Part shown: positions 39,597 to 50,900 of the stretch, one piece after another
How the letters are laid out: the number at the start of each line of letters is the position of its first letter
How positions within the stretch are numbered: position 1 is the first letter of the stretch
DNA from: Cyclina sinensis
Taxonomy: Eukaryota > Mollusca > Bivalvia > Venerida > Veneridae
Assembly (NCBI GenBank): GCA_012932295.1
Contig: JAAONU010000001.1
Location: forward strand, 3,681,104-3,745,103
Length of the DNA stretch: 64,000 nucleotides
Reading direction: 5' to 3'
Notes under the pieces: generated by a model
Told to the model about the DNA's origin: nothing
The model's input: only the letters and a program-made list of their open reading frames with translations
The model's database searches: none
Translations under genes and position numbers: made by a program

Positions 39597-40810
39597 AAAA
39601 ACAAGAGGGCCATGATGGCCCTAGTTTGCTCACCTGAATGCAATTGGTCATAGGCCATAACTCTGGAACCCATTATAGGATCAGGATGGTTCAGAAAAGA
39701 AAGGAGAAGTATTGTTTATAAATGTTTTGTGATGGTTTTGTTGAAATTGAATTAAATGCAAGCATAACACTTTGATGTAATAGAAATCTATTTTTAACCT
39801 CTGTGACCTTGACCTTGAACTCACTGACGTCAAACCCCAACCTTGAACAAACAAAAATATCTAAAATATTGGTCAATAAACAAAGACTCTATCAGAGTTG
39901 ATATATTTTTAGCCTCGATGACCTCGACCCAGTGATCTAAAACCAGATCTATGCAAGAAACCAACATACCAAATATCTAATACATGTATATTGTTCAATA
40001 AATGAAGGCTCTAAAAGAGTAAAAAAAACGCAATTTTTGGCATGGGTGACCTTGAGCCCATAATGGTAGAGGCTCGTGCAAGGTGTCTATATACCAAATA
40101 TTAAAACGTAAGTCAATAAATAAAGCTTCTATGAGGAAAAGTAGAACAAATATTTTCAGCCTCCGTGACCTTGACCCCAGTGACCTCAAACCCCACCCAA
40201 GGGTAAAGGTCCTTGCAAGTTAAATAAAAATTTAAGTTATTGGTCAACCAGGGCCTAATAGATTCTAAGATTATTTTTCTTAAAAGTTTGTAAAAAAGTG
40301 ACCCCTTTGGCTGGGCCAGTTTTGATTCCAGGGCCATGGTTTGAACAAACTTGGTAGAGACCCACTAGACCACGTTGCAACCAAATATCTAAACTCAAGA
40401 CCCTGTGGTTTCTGACATTTTTTAAAGTCTATACAAAATATTCCTATTTTGGCCCTTTAAGGGGCCATAAATCTGAAGCCCATGACTGGATTTAACCATT
40501 TCAAGACAAAAACAAGATGTATTGTTTATATAGTTTGGGTAGAAAACTTGAAATAAAATAAAAAATAAAACCATTGCCATGCAGACTATGCAAAATATGA
40601 CTGATTTGTCCATATCAGGGGGTCCATGATGCATGACGGAATCAGGCCGCTTCAAGAAAGGATCCAAGATGTATTGGTGAGACAAGTTCTGAGCAAGTTT
40701 GGCTCAAATCAAATCAAAAATGAAACTTCTATCAAGCAGACAAAAATTGTTGACGCACGCACGTACGACGGACGATAGACATTAGGCGGTCACAATCCGA
40801 TGAGCTTTAA
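39597..40810 (-). repeat. 1.2-kb interspersed repeat
   Basis: The left end carries the palindrome AGGGCCATGATGGCCCT (39604-39622 region) followed by GTTTGCTCACCTGAATG. The right end has GTACGACGGACGATAGACAT and GATGAGCTTT. The reverse complement of the right end resembles the start of the repeat at 63407, with GAGCTTTTCTGATCACC and TCGTCCGTCG. The interior has diverged units of roughly 110 bp, each with GTGACCTTGACC-like motifs. I see no coding frame. The class is unknown. This repeat type is familiar to me from bivalves, from general memory only. Confidence 0.65.
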
Positions 40811-40984
40811 AGGAGGCAGTACCGTTCATACCGTTCAGTTCATACCAATAGTTTTCTATAATGTAAAGCTAGAATGTATATCAAATATTTCATTTTTAAT
40901 GTATTCAAGAACATCAAAATTACCTATTTATTTTCTTTCTTGACTTCTTGATATTAGTAAAACTCACTAAGCTATATTGCCTAA

Positions 40985-41272
40985 TAAACTGAAATAAACA
41001 TACGGCAGGTCGAGATAAGATATAGTTATTGAAATAAACATACGGCAGGTCGACATAAGATACAGTTATTGATATACACATACGGCAGGTCGAGATAAGA
41101 TATAGTTATTGAATAAACATACGGCAGGTCGAGATAAGATATAGTTATTGAATAAACATACGGCAGGTCGAGATAAGATATAGTTATTGATATACACATA
41201 CGGCAGGTCGAGATAAGATATAGTTATTGAATAATCATACGGCAGGTCGAGATAAGATATAGTTAGTGAAAA
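40985..41272 (+). repeat. Minisatellite, 39-42-bp unit
   Basis: Seven tandem copies share CATACGGCAGGTCGAGATAA and GATATAGTTATTGA, with an indel-prone spacer (AAATAAA, ATATACA or ATAAA). Confidence 0.92.
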
Positions 41273-42294
41273 AACGGGTTATTTGACATGGGTTTGTACT
41301 TTACGTAATATATATCGACTCTAACTACATTAGCTAGTGGCTCGTTAAATTGGCATAGTCCAACTGTATTTCTTTATTGTGCAGAACAACCTTAAATAAC
41401 TTAAAAATAGAGTAATATGTAAGAATAACATATTCTAAAGCGTTGTGCAAACTATATTGAAATATATTAGGCAAGTTAATGACAGAATAATTGACGCTGG
41501 ACACTGGTCGCCTTTTACACAGCTTTAACATGAGATCTGTTTCTTTGTTCTTCTGAAACACTACATGTATATCAAAATCTTATGAAAATCAGAGTACACA
41601 TACCGGAGATGTGGCCATTATTACACTCCAGAAAATTGCAGTTTTGTGTGATTTTCATTCAGAACATGGAACTGAAAGTTAGACTAAAGTAATAACAACT
41701 TAGGTACATTTAGTCCAAGTTCTAAAATATCAACAGGCATGATTCCTATATTATTTTATGGGCTATATTTCCTATAGAATCAGTTTTTAAAAAGCAATAT
41801 CCGTCCTGAAATCTGATTAAGGCGTCTGAGATGCTTCAGATTTATGTATTGATACAACGTGTATCAAGTTTTTGTTATTAACAATTTATTAGAAACGACT
41901 TTTTGTGTTAAGCGTAAGGGTTCATTGTTTTCGTGAAAAGAAGCTTAGTAAAGATTTTTATTATTGATGCTTTTAAATAGGTACATGTAAGATAATGTGC
42001 TTCGCCCACAAAATGCCAGTCACATTCCTATAATAATGCATCAAAATTAAATAATTATTCTGGCATGAACCTTTATAAGTTGCATGGAAATGAGGGTTGT
42101 TGGAGGTTGAAATTCTAAAGCCCACTTGTCTTTATCACCAAAATTAAAATCAACATTAACGACTTAAAGCTAGAGGAAAAACGAATTAGTCAAATGTTAA
42201 GTTTTGAATAAGATTCGTTTTCAAAAAGTCACCTTTTATATCAGAAATTTACAGGAGAATCCTTTATTGTTTCAAAATGTTTGGAATGATCGAG
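41273..42294. other. Spacer, nothing recognised
   Basis: No confident gene. The right end may hold further decayed parts of the neighbouring tyrosine-recombinase element, but I could not read a domain. Confidence 0.35.
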
Positions 42295-43196
42295 TTAAAA
42301 TGATACATTTAAAAATGAGTATATTTTGTAAATGGCCTTCAAACTATATTGCTCGAGGTTAAAAGTGTATAGTCTTGTCCCTGTTGATAAGGAAAACAAG
42401 GCAACCAGTTTAAACGAAACGAATTTAAGACTGAGTTTATGTAAATGACTCCATTGTTGCATCAAATTTAACACAAGTGAAACGTCCCATGTAAAAGAGT
42501 ATCTTGGAAGTGATGGATTATCAATTAAAAGTCCCCTCATGAAACGGGAAATATAACTAATAAGCTCTTAGTAAAGGTTTCACTAACAAGTTACAGAGTT
42601 CCCAGAATAAACACTGTATTGTATTTATTCAGCTGTAAGTTTCATTCAAATTCTGTAGATATAGAAAGAAGGATACTATTTCAACATCAGTCGGGTAAAA
42701 CCTATTGCAGTTTCTGACGGCACACCACAGAGACCAATGATTCCAGGCTGGTTTGTACTGTTTCTGAAGTCCTGGTCGCCAACTATTGATGATTGTATTG
42801 ATATAATCCTCTGGAAAGCCTCTTTCCTTGAGTTTAGACCAATTACAACTGTTCTAATCAGACACAAGTTCTTCCCCATTGGACCTGCTGTGGGACAACA
42901 CCAGTATGTCCTTGTGCCTTGGAAACCTAACAGGACAAGAAACAAAACAGTTAAGAAACAAAGGAAACCATTTATTTTTCGTCCAAAAATGACAGGCTAT
43001 CAAGGTGTCTTCCTCTTGATCCTCAATAATTTTGTCCAGCACTTCTCATGAGCAGAAAAGGTGGGGAAATATATGGTTTAAAATTTGCCCGATTTATGGA
43101 GAACGCATAGACGTGTAAAAGCATCTGTATCTGGAAACCATGTTACATAGTTGTCTAGACTTAAGGAGTTATCAATGGACACTATAACAGTGGGTA
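42295..43196 (-). pseudogene. DIRS/Ngaro-like retroelement remnant (RNase H end and tyrosine recombinase)
   Basis: Read from 43196 downward in shifted frames. First comes AFSINRANFKPYISPPFLLM, then VLDKIIEDQEEDT, then KNKWFPLFLN and FPRHKDILVLSHS. This matches the end of the RT/RNase H region of DIRS-type elements. Next come LKERGFPEDYINTI, NRWRPGLQKQYKPAW and PTDVEIVSFFL, which fit the N-terminal part of a tyrosine recombinase. Then comes SLPRYSFTWDVSLVLN with FKLVALFSLSTGTR (42400-42520). The catalytic RHRY residues are not recovered. The order RNase H then tyrosine recombinase fits DIRS or Ngaro. It is frameshifted and inactive, and is cut at 43196 by the pogo-like element. Confidence 0.65.
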
Positions 43197-43209
43197 GGGG
43201 AGACCGGGG
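43197..43209 (+). repeat. Left terminal inverted repeat
   Basis: GGGGAGACCGGGG, preceded by TA. It is the exact inverse of 46508-46520. Confidence 0.85.
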
Positions 43210-43600
43210 TCAGTTGTTACACTTTTTACATTTTGGGTTGTTGAGATAACATATATTGTCTTATTTTTATCAAGTACGTTTTTATTGAAAACTAATAAAC
43301 ACAAAATAAACAAGGTTAAGGATTATCTGGCAGTAGATAACTCTATTAGTTCACAAAATGCTGTAACAATTTAACCCGCATCTGGGGCACACTGTTAAAT
43401 GAAACGGGGTATAATGTTATACAGCATAATAAATTGAAATGTATCATTTTAACAATGACTGTTGCTTTTTCATTTTACATGAACACTTAAAACAAATACA
43501 TGTGCATACTGTTTCTTTTTGTCAACACTTCAATTTATGGTCAATTAAAGATAAGACCAATCATACATGTGTAGCGAACATGTTTGCCGTCCATGCACGT

Positions 43601-45662
43601 TTACAGCAAATCATCATCCGAGTCACAATTTAGGCAACAATAGACACCAGGCGGTGGGATATGTGCACAGTCTTCGTGCACCCAGCCTTTATACTGAAAA
43701 CTTCTTTGCTTCTCCCCTCTTTTGTTGTTCTAGTTCATTTTTCTCAGGAGTATCCGTTAATATGACTGCTTTACGTTTCCTCAACTTCTTGACTGTCTGT
43801 TTCCTAGGTGGTGCATTCGGATGAAGACGTATTGATTCTGGTGTGAAAATAGGAGCATTAGATTTATTAAGAGTTTCAGCTGTTGGAATGAACGTTTAGT
43901 CTGCTACTTTTCTAACCCAGTTGTAGTGGGCACTCACATCACTGTCATTTAAAGCAAAATGAATGTCTCCTCGGAAGGCGATGCCTTTTCTGCCCGGGCC
44001 ATGTGCTGTTATGTTAACATCGCCCTCCTGATATATATACACTATAGCGGAAACTCCAAGCGCATTGCATAATGTTGACATTATCATATCGCCCGCAATT
44101 GTATTGTAGTTATTTTCAAACACATACTTTTGAACCTCTTCTACAATGCCCTTATCTCTTTGTATGCTCAGAGTAATAAGCCCGATGTTCTTCAATCTCA
44201 TTCAGCAACATTTCACAATGTGCATCATGGGTGTTATCAACGATATTTTCGTCCCTTAGACTGTCTCGTACTGCGTATAAAAGGCACTGTCACCTCTCAC
44301 ATTGACAATTTCTCGACCCATGGCACGAACGTAATTGCTGATGACTTCCCACTCTGAGACTCCATTTATTCTACATGCTGTCAATATGTCACATTCAGCT
44401 TGCTCTTGGTCAGCATTGCAAGGCCTGTCTGTAACAAAACTCGGCGAAAAATCAAAGATCTGTAAAGATATCTGGTTGTAATGGATGCACTCCAGCCACC
44501 TTGAAGCCATTCATAATGTTTTCTGGACAAGCCGCCAACACTCTCTGGCTATTCCTGGCAGGTCATAGATGGACATGGTCTTGCCTGGATTATTCTGCAT
44601 CCAGGAGTCCTGAGCAGACGTGACATTTTTTTGTAAGGCCCAAACACCGACCTGTCTAGAGGTTGCAATTTGTGCGAGTAATCTGGTGGAAATGACAACA
44701 ATACCCTTTTCTCTGGCAAAGTTAATGACATCGATACTAATATGCGATTCATGATTATCTAGTAGCAAAAAAACTTTTTTGTCAGGAGAAGCTTTGACAT
44801 GTTGAGAAAAATGGTCGAGGAACAATAGGAAAAATTCAGATGTCATCTCTCCTGAATGGTTTGCAGATCAAATGGCTCCTTGGGTCTTTCCCTTAGGAGA
44901 TAGTCCCTTAAGTGGTCATAGTACTTCACGCGTGGAAATACAGACATTGGCGGGACAGTATTACCCGTAGCGCTAACCACACAACACATTGTTACGTGTG
45001 CTCCTTGCTCCCCTGATGTCAAGGAGCCATTTTGCTTCGAAACTTTTGGTGCTACAACTCCTCTTGGTTTTTTGTACTGTAGATAGGTCAGTTTCGTCGA
45101 CATTCCAAATATTGTAGGCAGCCTAATTATCGCGCTCAATGACTGGAGCTAGTTTAGTTTTCTGAAAAAAAAACTCGTTTACTTTCTGCCTGTGCTAGTA
45201 GCCCTTGACAGACTTGTTGCTTCCGGAGTTCTGACTGAAAGGTTTTTTTGTCTCCTCATAAATGAGGAGAACCAATCAGGACCTGCACATTTTGTTTGTC
45301 TCCCAAGACTTCGGCATCTTATTTTTAAAGGCACTGGTACATTCATACGCCAAAACGCGGATATCTTTTGACGAGAGGCCAAAGTATATATTTGCAGCTG
45401 TTATTAGATATTTTTCTAAACCTGTCTCCTGCTCTGTAGTGAACACAGCAAGGGTCGACTTGTACCTGAACGGCATGTTGTCTAAAACCCCTTGTTTTTT
45501 GGCTCGTTTGACATAGCGGCAGAGGGTCATGGGTGTCATGTTTAACTCCTGTGCGACAGCTCAGATTGAGCGACCATATGCAATAACATCTTGTATGCCC
45601 TTCTCAATTAAATTAGGTGACGTCTGTGCTCTAGAGGTTCTCCGTTTATAGTTACGAACCAT
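43601..45662 (-). pseudogene. Pogo-like DDE transposase pseudogene with an OTU-like segment
   Basis: The start is ATG at 45662 (MVRNYKRRTSRAQTS), typical for the psq-type helix-turn-helix of this family. An in-frame TGA follows soon after. Next come MTPMTLCRYVKRAKKQGVLD, WFSSFMRRQKNLSVRTPEA (CENP-B-like DNA binding), SGEQGAHVTMCCVVSATGN, then the DDE part with LLLDNHESHIS and LLAQIATSRQVGVW. NGFKVAGVHPLQPDIF and FSPSFVTDRPC end the DDE region. About 200 residues related to OTU cysteine proteases follow. The tail has APPRKQTVKKLRKRKAVIL, TDTPEKNELEQQK and a Cys-rich end WVHEDCAHIPP...CLNCDSDDDLL with TAA at 43601-43603. Multiple stops and frameshifts make it inactive. Confidence 0.8.
43896..44460 (-). 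other. OTU cysteine-protease-like segment within the transposase
   Basis: The stretch begins after VTDRPCNADQEQAECDIL, with GVSEWEVISNYVRAMGREIV then NVRGDSAFYT. The last piece sits where OTU proteases have a GDGNCFYRA-type nucleophile motif, but here the Cys is missing. After a frameshift come NTHDAHCEMLLNEIEEHRAY, NNYNTIAGDMIMSTLCNALG, IVYIYQEGD and finally SDVSAHYNWVRKVAD. The HYN motif fits the OTU catalytic His. The frame then runs through a single TAA into the transposase tail, so the OTU-like part lies between the DDE domain and the tail. Protease activity is unlikely here. Confidence 0.6.
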
Positions 45663-46289
45663 CTAAAAAATAATAAGAGCATTGTGTTTTCTGCATTCTG
45701 CCAATTTTATGGGTACATGTGAATAAAAAATAAAATTTAATAATCTAAAGCTGCTTTTCGGAAAGGGGTAACCAGCTGTAATTTTCTACAACAGCTGTAT
45801 GATTTGCGAGTGTTATAAATACAATTTTAGCATGTTTATTTTTACTGGTAATTATCTTTGGGCTCCGAGCATGAACGAAATAATAAACGGGGCAAGTAGT
45901 TACGGTATAACAATATGCCCAAGACGTCTGTAACAATTTGTCCCGGTTGCATCTTATGACTATATGTAAACCTCGCAGCTAAAATAAACGAACGTGGTAC
46001 TTTAGATTACATTGTGAAAACATAACACTCATTTCCAAATATCGAACCATAAAAAGTTTCTAGGAATATAAGAAACTGAGAATGAGAGTTGAAATTTTCA
46101 TTGCCAACCTGTGATTTACTTACGAAAACAAATTTTGGCTATTCGTTGCTTTCGTGTTTATCGTCGTTTTTTTCTCCAATGTCAAACATGGCAAAGGGAA
46201 AACGCGTTCACGTAAATTTTGTAATGACTTCATCAGTAACATCATCAGTCTGCAATAGCAAGTGTAACAGTTTACCCCGTGTATTATTA

Positions 46290-46420
46290 GTCTTTCGGAT
46301 GAGACGTTAAACCGAGGTCCCATGTATTAGTGCTATACACTGAGCATGTAAAAGAACCAGGGGTGTCTCTGGAATGGGATGCTTTCTGTATCTTGCACAA
46401 CCCCCATAACATAAAATAAC
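46290..46420 (+). repeat. SINE tail inside the pogo-like element
   Basis: TTCGGATGAGACGTTAAACC, then ACATGTA-like and AGAACCAGGGGTGTCTCTGG blocks. The second block matches 9027-9073 on the other strand, and the first resembles 22968-22992. No tRNA head is seen, so it is 5'-truncated. Confidence 0.6.
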
Positions 46421-46507
46421 TAATCTCTTCCGGGGGCGTCGGTCATATGGGCAACCGGTACCGACGGTAGATAAGCTCAAATAGATAGATAGCCGTGTAT
46501 CATTTAG

Positions 46508-46520
46508 CCCCGGTCTCCCC
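46508..46520 (-). repeat. Right terminal inverted repeat
   Basis: CCCCGGTCTCCCC on the + strand, followed by TA. It is the exact inverse of 43197-43209. Confidence 0.85.
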
Positions 46521-46522
46521 TA

Positions 46523-47849
46523 CGGCATTTGTTTATCTGTTTTCATTACAAAATGAATGTACATGCTAACAAAAAGTTTGGTGTAACATTTGAAGAACAT
46601 GAATAAGACAAAAATGCATATAATAGTTATGTGATAAGAGTTGAAGAAGGTAAAAGCAACCAAATAAGATACCTTATCCAAAGCTTTGCCCTTTTGACAT
46701 TCAACTTCATGTGTTCGAATTTTTGCTAAAGACACTGGTGTAGAAATGAAGTTTATTAAATGATTAACATGGTCTTACAATGAATTATCGTAAAGAAAAA
46801 AAGAAATATCTGTAAACTGACATTTTTAGTAACGCTAGTATGTTGTTGTTTCTTTAAAGTGAACAGGAACATAATTTTGGCTGTTCCTGCAAATTCCGCC
46901 GAATTTCGACAGAAACTTTAAAGACTTTGTAGTTCTCAGTGCAAATGATCATCATGATGATTTTTTTTCATTCAAATACATGTACTCCGTTTTTCCCAGC
47001 TGGGCTCACAACATTTAACCAACTGCTTTACTCGGATTTCATTAATGAAAAAGCTTTACACATACATTTTTACTCAGAAAGCTGACATCTTTCTTACTTC
47101 TTCGTTTTACATGCAAGTTGTTAATTTTAATCAGTGTCATATATTGCTCTGTACACACTTTCCAACAGACTGAAAAAAATATGCCACCTACAGATGCAAA
47201 TATAATAGCCATGCGATAACGACTGGAGTAAATTGTTTACAATGTTCTTTAAATAAAGCTTTAATCAATTAGGGAAGTGTGGTGTATGCATGCAGCTCCA
47301 ATCACACGCCTTCACTTGGCGGTCATTTAATCTTCATGGATCAGTTGTCCGCAAGTACCGGGAGTGAATATACGCGTAGTTTAGAAACAGTACGTTTATA
47401 TTTATTATTCCCTAAAATCCACTGGGCCATATTCTAGTAAAGCAAGTGTACTTCTAGCAAACAGTCCAATGCACCTGAATAACAATGTTCTTACACAAAT
47501 GTCTTTAGTTCTAGTTGAAATGAAGTACATGTATAGTTGTTTTTGCTTAAGGTTCCGTTCTTATAGTTTGCTGAATAGATTTAAGATCAGCAAATCTTTA
47601 GTATAACATGCATAACTTGAAAGTTACTGTACCAATTTACTAAAAGGTCTAAAATATTCTAGTTCTACTACTTTCATTATTTATGCACATTTATTGTAAA
47701 ACCAGTATCTCATTAATGAACCGGATTGATATAAGGTACGTTAGAAAACTGGTATTTAGAGTCTGCTCTTCGGTAAACTCCGAACTACCGGACACTGTCG
47801 ATCAACCAGACAGCAAAAATTGATGACGTAATACACATCTAAAGACAAA
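46523..47849. other. Upstream region of the BMP receptor gene
   Basis: No separate gene was recognised. The last 150 bases before the start codon are less AT-rich and include TGACGTAA (47824-47831), a cAMP-response-like octamer. The transcription start is not visible. Confidence 0.35.
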
Positions 47850-47931
47850 ATGGCGACAGAAAGTCGTCGAAGTCTCAGTTACTTCGACATGATTTTTGTC
47901 ATATTTCTGCTTTATATATGTATTGATTTAT
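47850..47931 (+). CDS. BMPR1: BMPR1 exon 1 (signal peptide)
   Basis: Encodes [13 protein letters not shown] followed by the hydrophobic [14 protein letters not shown]. It ends after one base of a codon at GATTTAT/gtaagt. That T plus the first two bases of exon 2 make Cys28. Donor quality, phase and leader all agree. A second in-frame ATG at codon 14 could also start a leader. Confidence 0.8.
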
Positions 47932-50900
47932 GTAAGTATATGTGTTTTAGATAGAAGAGATATTGATGTATACTATAGCTGTATCCTGTTTTCTGTTTAT
48001 GTTGTGGTACTTAAGAAAACACCACCGAAATTCACGTGTTTACAACTTAATTGTTTCGAGAGTTCAGAGCAGTGAAACCTGATACTTTGAAAAAGTTGTG
48101 ACTTATTCGCTATGTTAAAACTCCAGTTTATAAATTGATAAGTATTCAAATTAAAAGGTATGTATACATTGTTCAGTAGCAGTTTTTTTGCACCATTGCT
48201 TTACAGAGTTTTTGCAAATTGAACAGAATTTGTTCACATCTCGCTCTCAATCATTCAATATTATGCCAGCACAGACCCGAATCAGGGTCAGCTCGGCCCT
48301 AAAACGTACTCAGCCCCCGAGTCAGCTCAGCCCTATTCCAACTCGGCACGGGTCAACTCGGCCCACTTAATTTAAAGCTTTTGATAATTACAAATAATTT
48401 CAGTGAAATTGGAAAAGGACATTAAAGGACTGCTATTATCACCGCTATTATTACCGATCGATTACCACGTGTATGTTAAGGTTACCGATTAATCAAGGGA
48501 TAATTATGATTGACGCAATCATTCAAATTTGATTAATGACCACCTGCAACTAATTAGAAGCTTATGATAATAATTAAACACGTTTCATATTTTATTGAAG
48601 ATTACTTTACAAACAAAAAGCATCCAAGGAAACACATTTGTATTATATTAATTTTTAACGAATCTTCAAGAATAAACATAACGAATTTCTTCTAAATATA
48701 CTTTAAGTCTGCAGAGTTACAATGTACAATTATATAATAATATACCAGATATCTCTTATTTTTCATTTAAAACAGCTTGCCTTGATAACAATATGCAAGT
48801 AATCAGAAAAAGTTAATACGCCGAGTTGACCCGTGCCGAGTTGGTACAGGGTCGAGTTGACTCTTTACCCACAGACCCTAGGGAAAGAAATTGTACACGT
48901 TTCATACATGCCGAGCCATAATTCACTCACATGTCTTGTTAAGTGCCTGTCTTAGAACATTCCAATAAATCTTAAAATTCAGTATAATGCCCTGTAAGAA
49001 TTACGGAGGTTTTGTCACACTACCAGTTCGTCACATTATTTTATATAGTGGCAGAAAAGAGGTTTCGTCACAATGATATTATAGAGTAATTCACACCTAT
49101 TGTTTATTAATGCAGTCATAAAATATTGATTATTTAAGCAGTAAGCTATTAATGCACGGGTGTTATTGAATTATGATGAATCAAACTGCGGCATATTAAC
49201 ATAATTAGTGTTGATTAAAGTTAAAATCATGCTGGAAACAGTAATAAAAATATACACTGAATATTTTTTAAATTAATAGAAACAGGGGTTAAAATGATGC
49301 TGGAAACAGTACCAAAAAGATATTGAAGATTTTTTAATTTAATAGGAAACAGCTAAAAGATTGGTTTTTTAAGAAATATCATCCAGAAATAACAACTTAA
49401 GTATTTAAATTCTAAGCAGCTTTGAAAACACCTTTTATTTTGATGCATAAAAGATCATTAAAGAGCAAAACATGACTAAAATTTGTGCAATTATTGCAAA
49501 TTAAAATTATATTATTAATGTTTCTAAAAACTAGATCAATTAAGAATTCAGATCATATAAAATAATTGTTCGTTATAAACACCTTGTCGCCGTCGGCAGT
49601 TTTCTATTACCGTATCTACTATATAAATTAATTGTGACGAAACCTCAACCTGTTTTGTACAGAAAAATAAGTGGGACGAACCGGCAGTGTGACGAAACCT
49701 CCAGCACCGGCCCTATAAAGGGTAAAGAGTCAACTCGGGATGGGTCAACTTGGCCCACTTATATAAATGATATAAATGTCCAGTGCTAAATGTCTGTCAT
49801 AAGAAATTCTTCAACACATGGTGAATTACATTGCATATTTTTCTCATTCAATGAAAATTACATGTACATGCATGGCTGATGTCATTTAACACAAATAATT
49901 TCACTTCACGGACATTCAACCAAAACACAATTTGTATTAAAACAGTAATAAATCTCCCAGTGTTTCACCAAATTTTCATCTATGTACACAATCTTCCGTT
50001 AGGTGCTCTGCTTGTTTCCAATCTTGCCAAGTTTCTTTGACACATTGTTGGAACAAGAAGAAACCATGCGTTAACCTGACATGGTGAGTGACTCATGGCT
50101 TGGCATGTATGAAATAAGTTCAGTTTTCTTAACCAAAGTGTCTGATCAAATCAGTAGGTCATCTTGGAAAGCTGATCAAATATAAGGGTTTCTTGAAATT
50201 AATATTAAGATCAATGCCAGCTCATCAAGTCCATAATAATAATTGTTTACCAGAACAGTTATACCCCAGCTTGAAAATGGCTCTGAAGTATGTTCGCCCC
50301 ACACTCGATTCCAAACTGAAAGTGTCCGATCACAGCCATCACAGACAAGTTTTCTTTAAACTTGTCAAGGTCTGTCCATGACTGGAACAAACTTTCACCT
50401 GATGTTGTCCATTCTCCATCCCTAGACTGCTGTAGCAGTTCAGGGCAGCTATAAATTGCATTGAAAAGGGTTTTTTTTTGTTACACATTCATGTCTACAT
50501 CCCTGCTAGGTGTTTGATATTAACAGGCCATATTTTTTTTTTTTGTTAAATGATAGCAAGTGTCATACAAGCTATTCTTTCATATTGTACTCTCTTACTT
50601 AGTCTTAGTTAAAACAGAGAGTGGTGTAGCTTTACATTTTATCTGTGTAGGCTTTTAGATACCAAATTAGATATTTAAATGTTTCTGACTTTCTTTGAAA
50701 CTGTGTGAAGGAAGTAAAAATGTTCTTAAAAATTAAGATTTATAGATTTCTTAAAAAAAAAAAAAAAAAAAAAGATTGCTTGAAAAGAAATAGAATAGGT
50801 GAGTTATTTACTGGTAAATGATTGTTAGAGAAAGCAACAAGAAAATTGTAATATGTCACATTCTTTGCTTGAATAATTTTTCAGGTGAAAGTTTGAGGTG

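Larger units (their letters stand above)
43197..46520 (-). mobile_element. Pogo-like DNA transposon with TIRs and TA target duplication
   Basis: The 13-base terminal sequence GGGGAGACCGGGG at 43197-43209 recurs inverted at 46508-46520. Both sides are flanked by TA (43195-43196 and 46521-46522), the target duplication of the Tc1/mariner/pogo superfamily. Including flanks, the match is GTAGGGGAGACCGGGG. The element is about 3.3 kb and holds one transposase pseudogene on the minus strand. A SINE tail sits at about 46290-46420 inside it. Confidence 0.85.

Noticed and set aside
42737..43051. 104-codon plus-strand frame
   Set aside because: The opposite strand gives recognisable DIRS/tyrosine-recombinase motifs. 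The plus-strand frame is its shadow.
46523..46740. Possible upstream RT part of the DIRS-like element after removing the pogo insertion
   Set aside because: I could not read RT or RNase H motifs in any minus-strand frame there.
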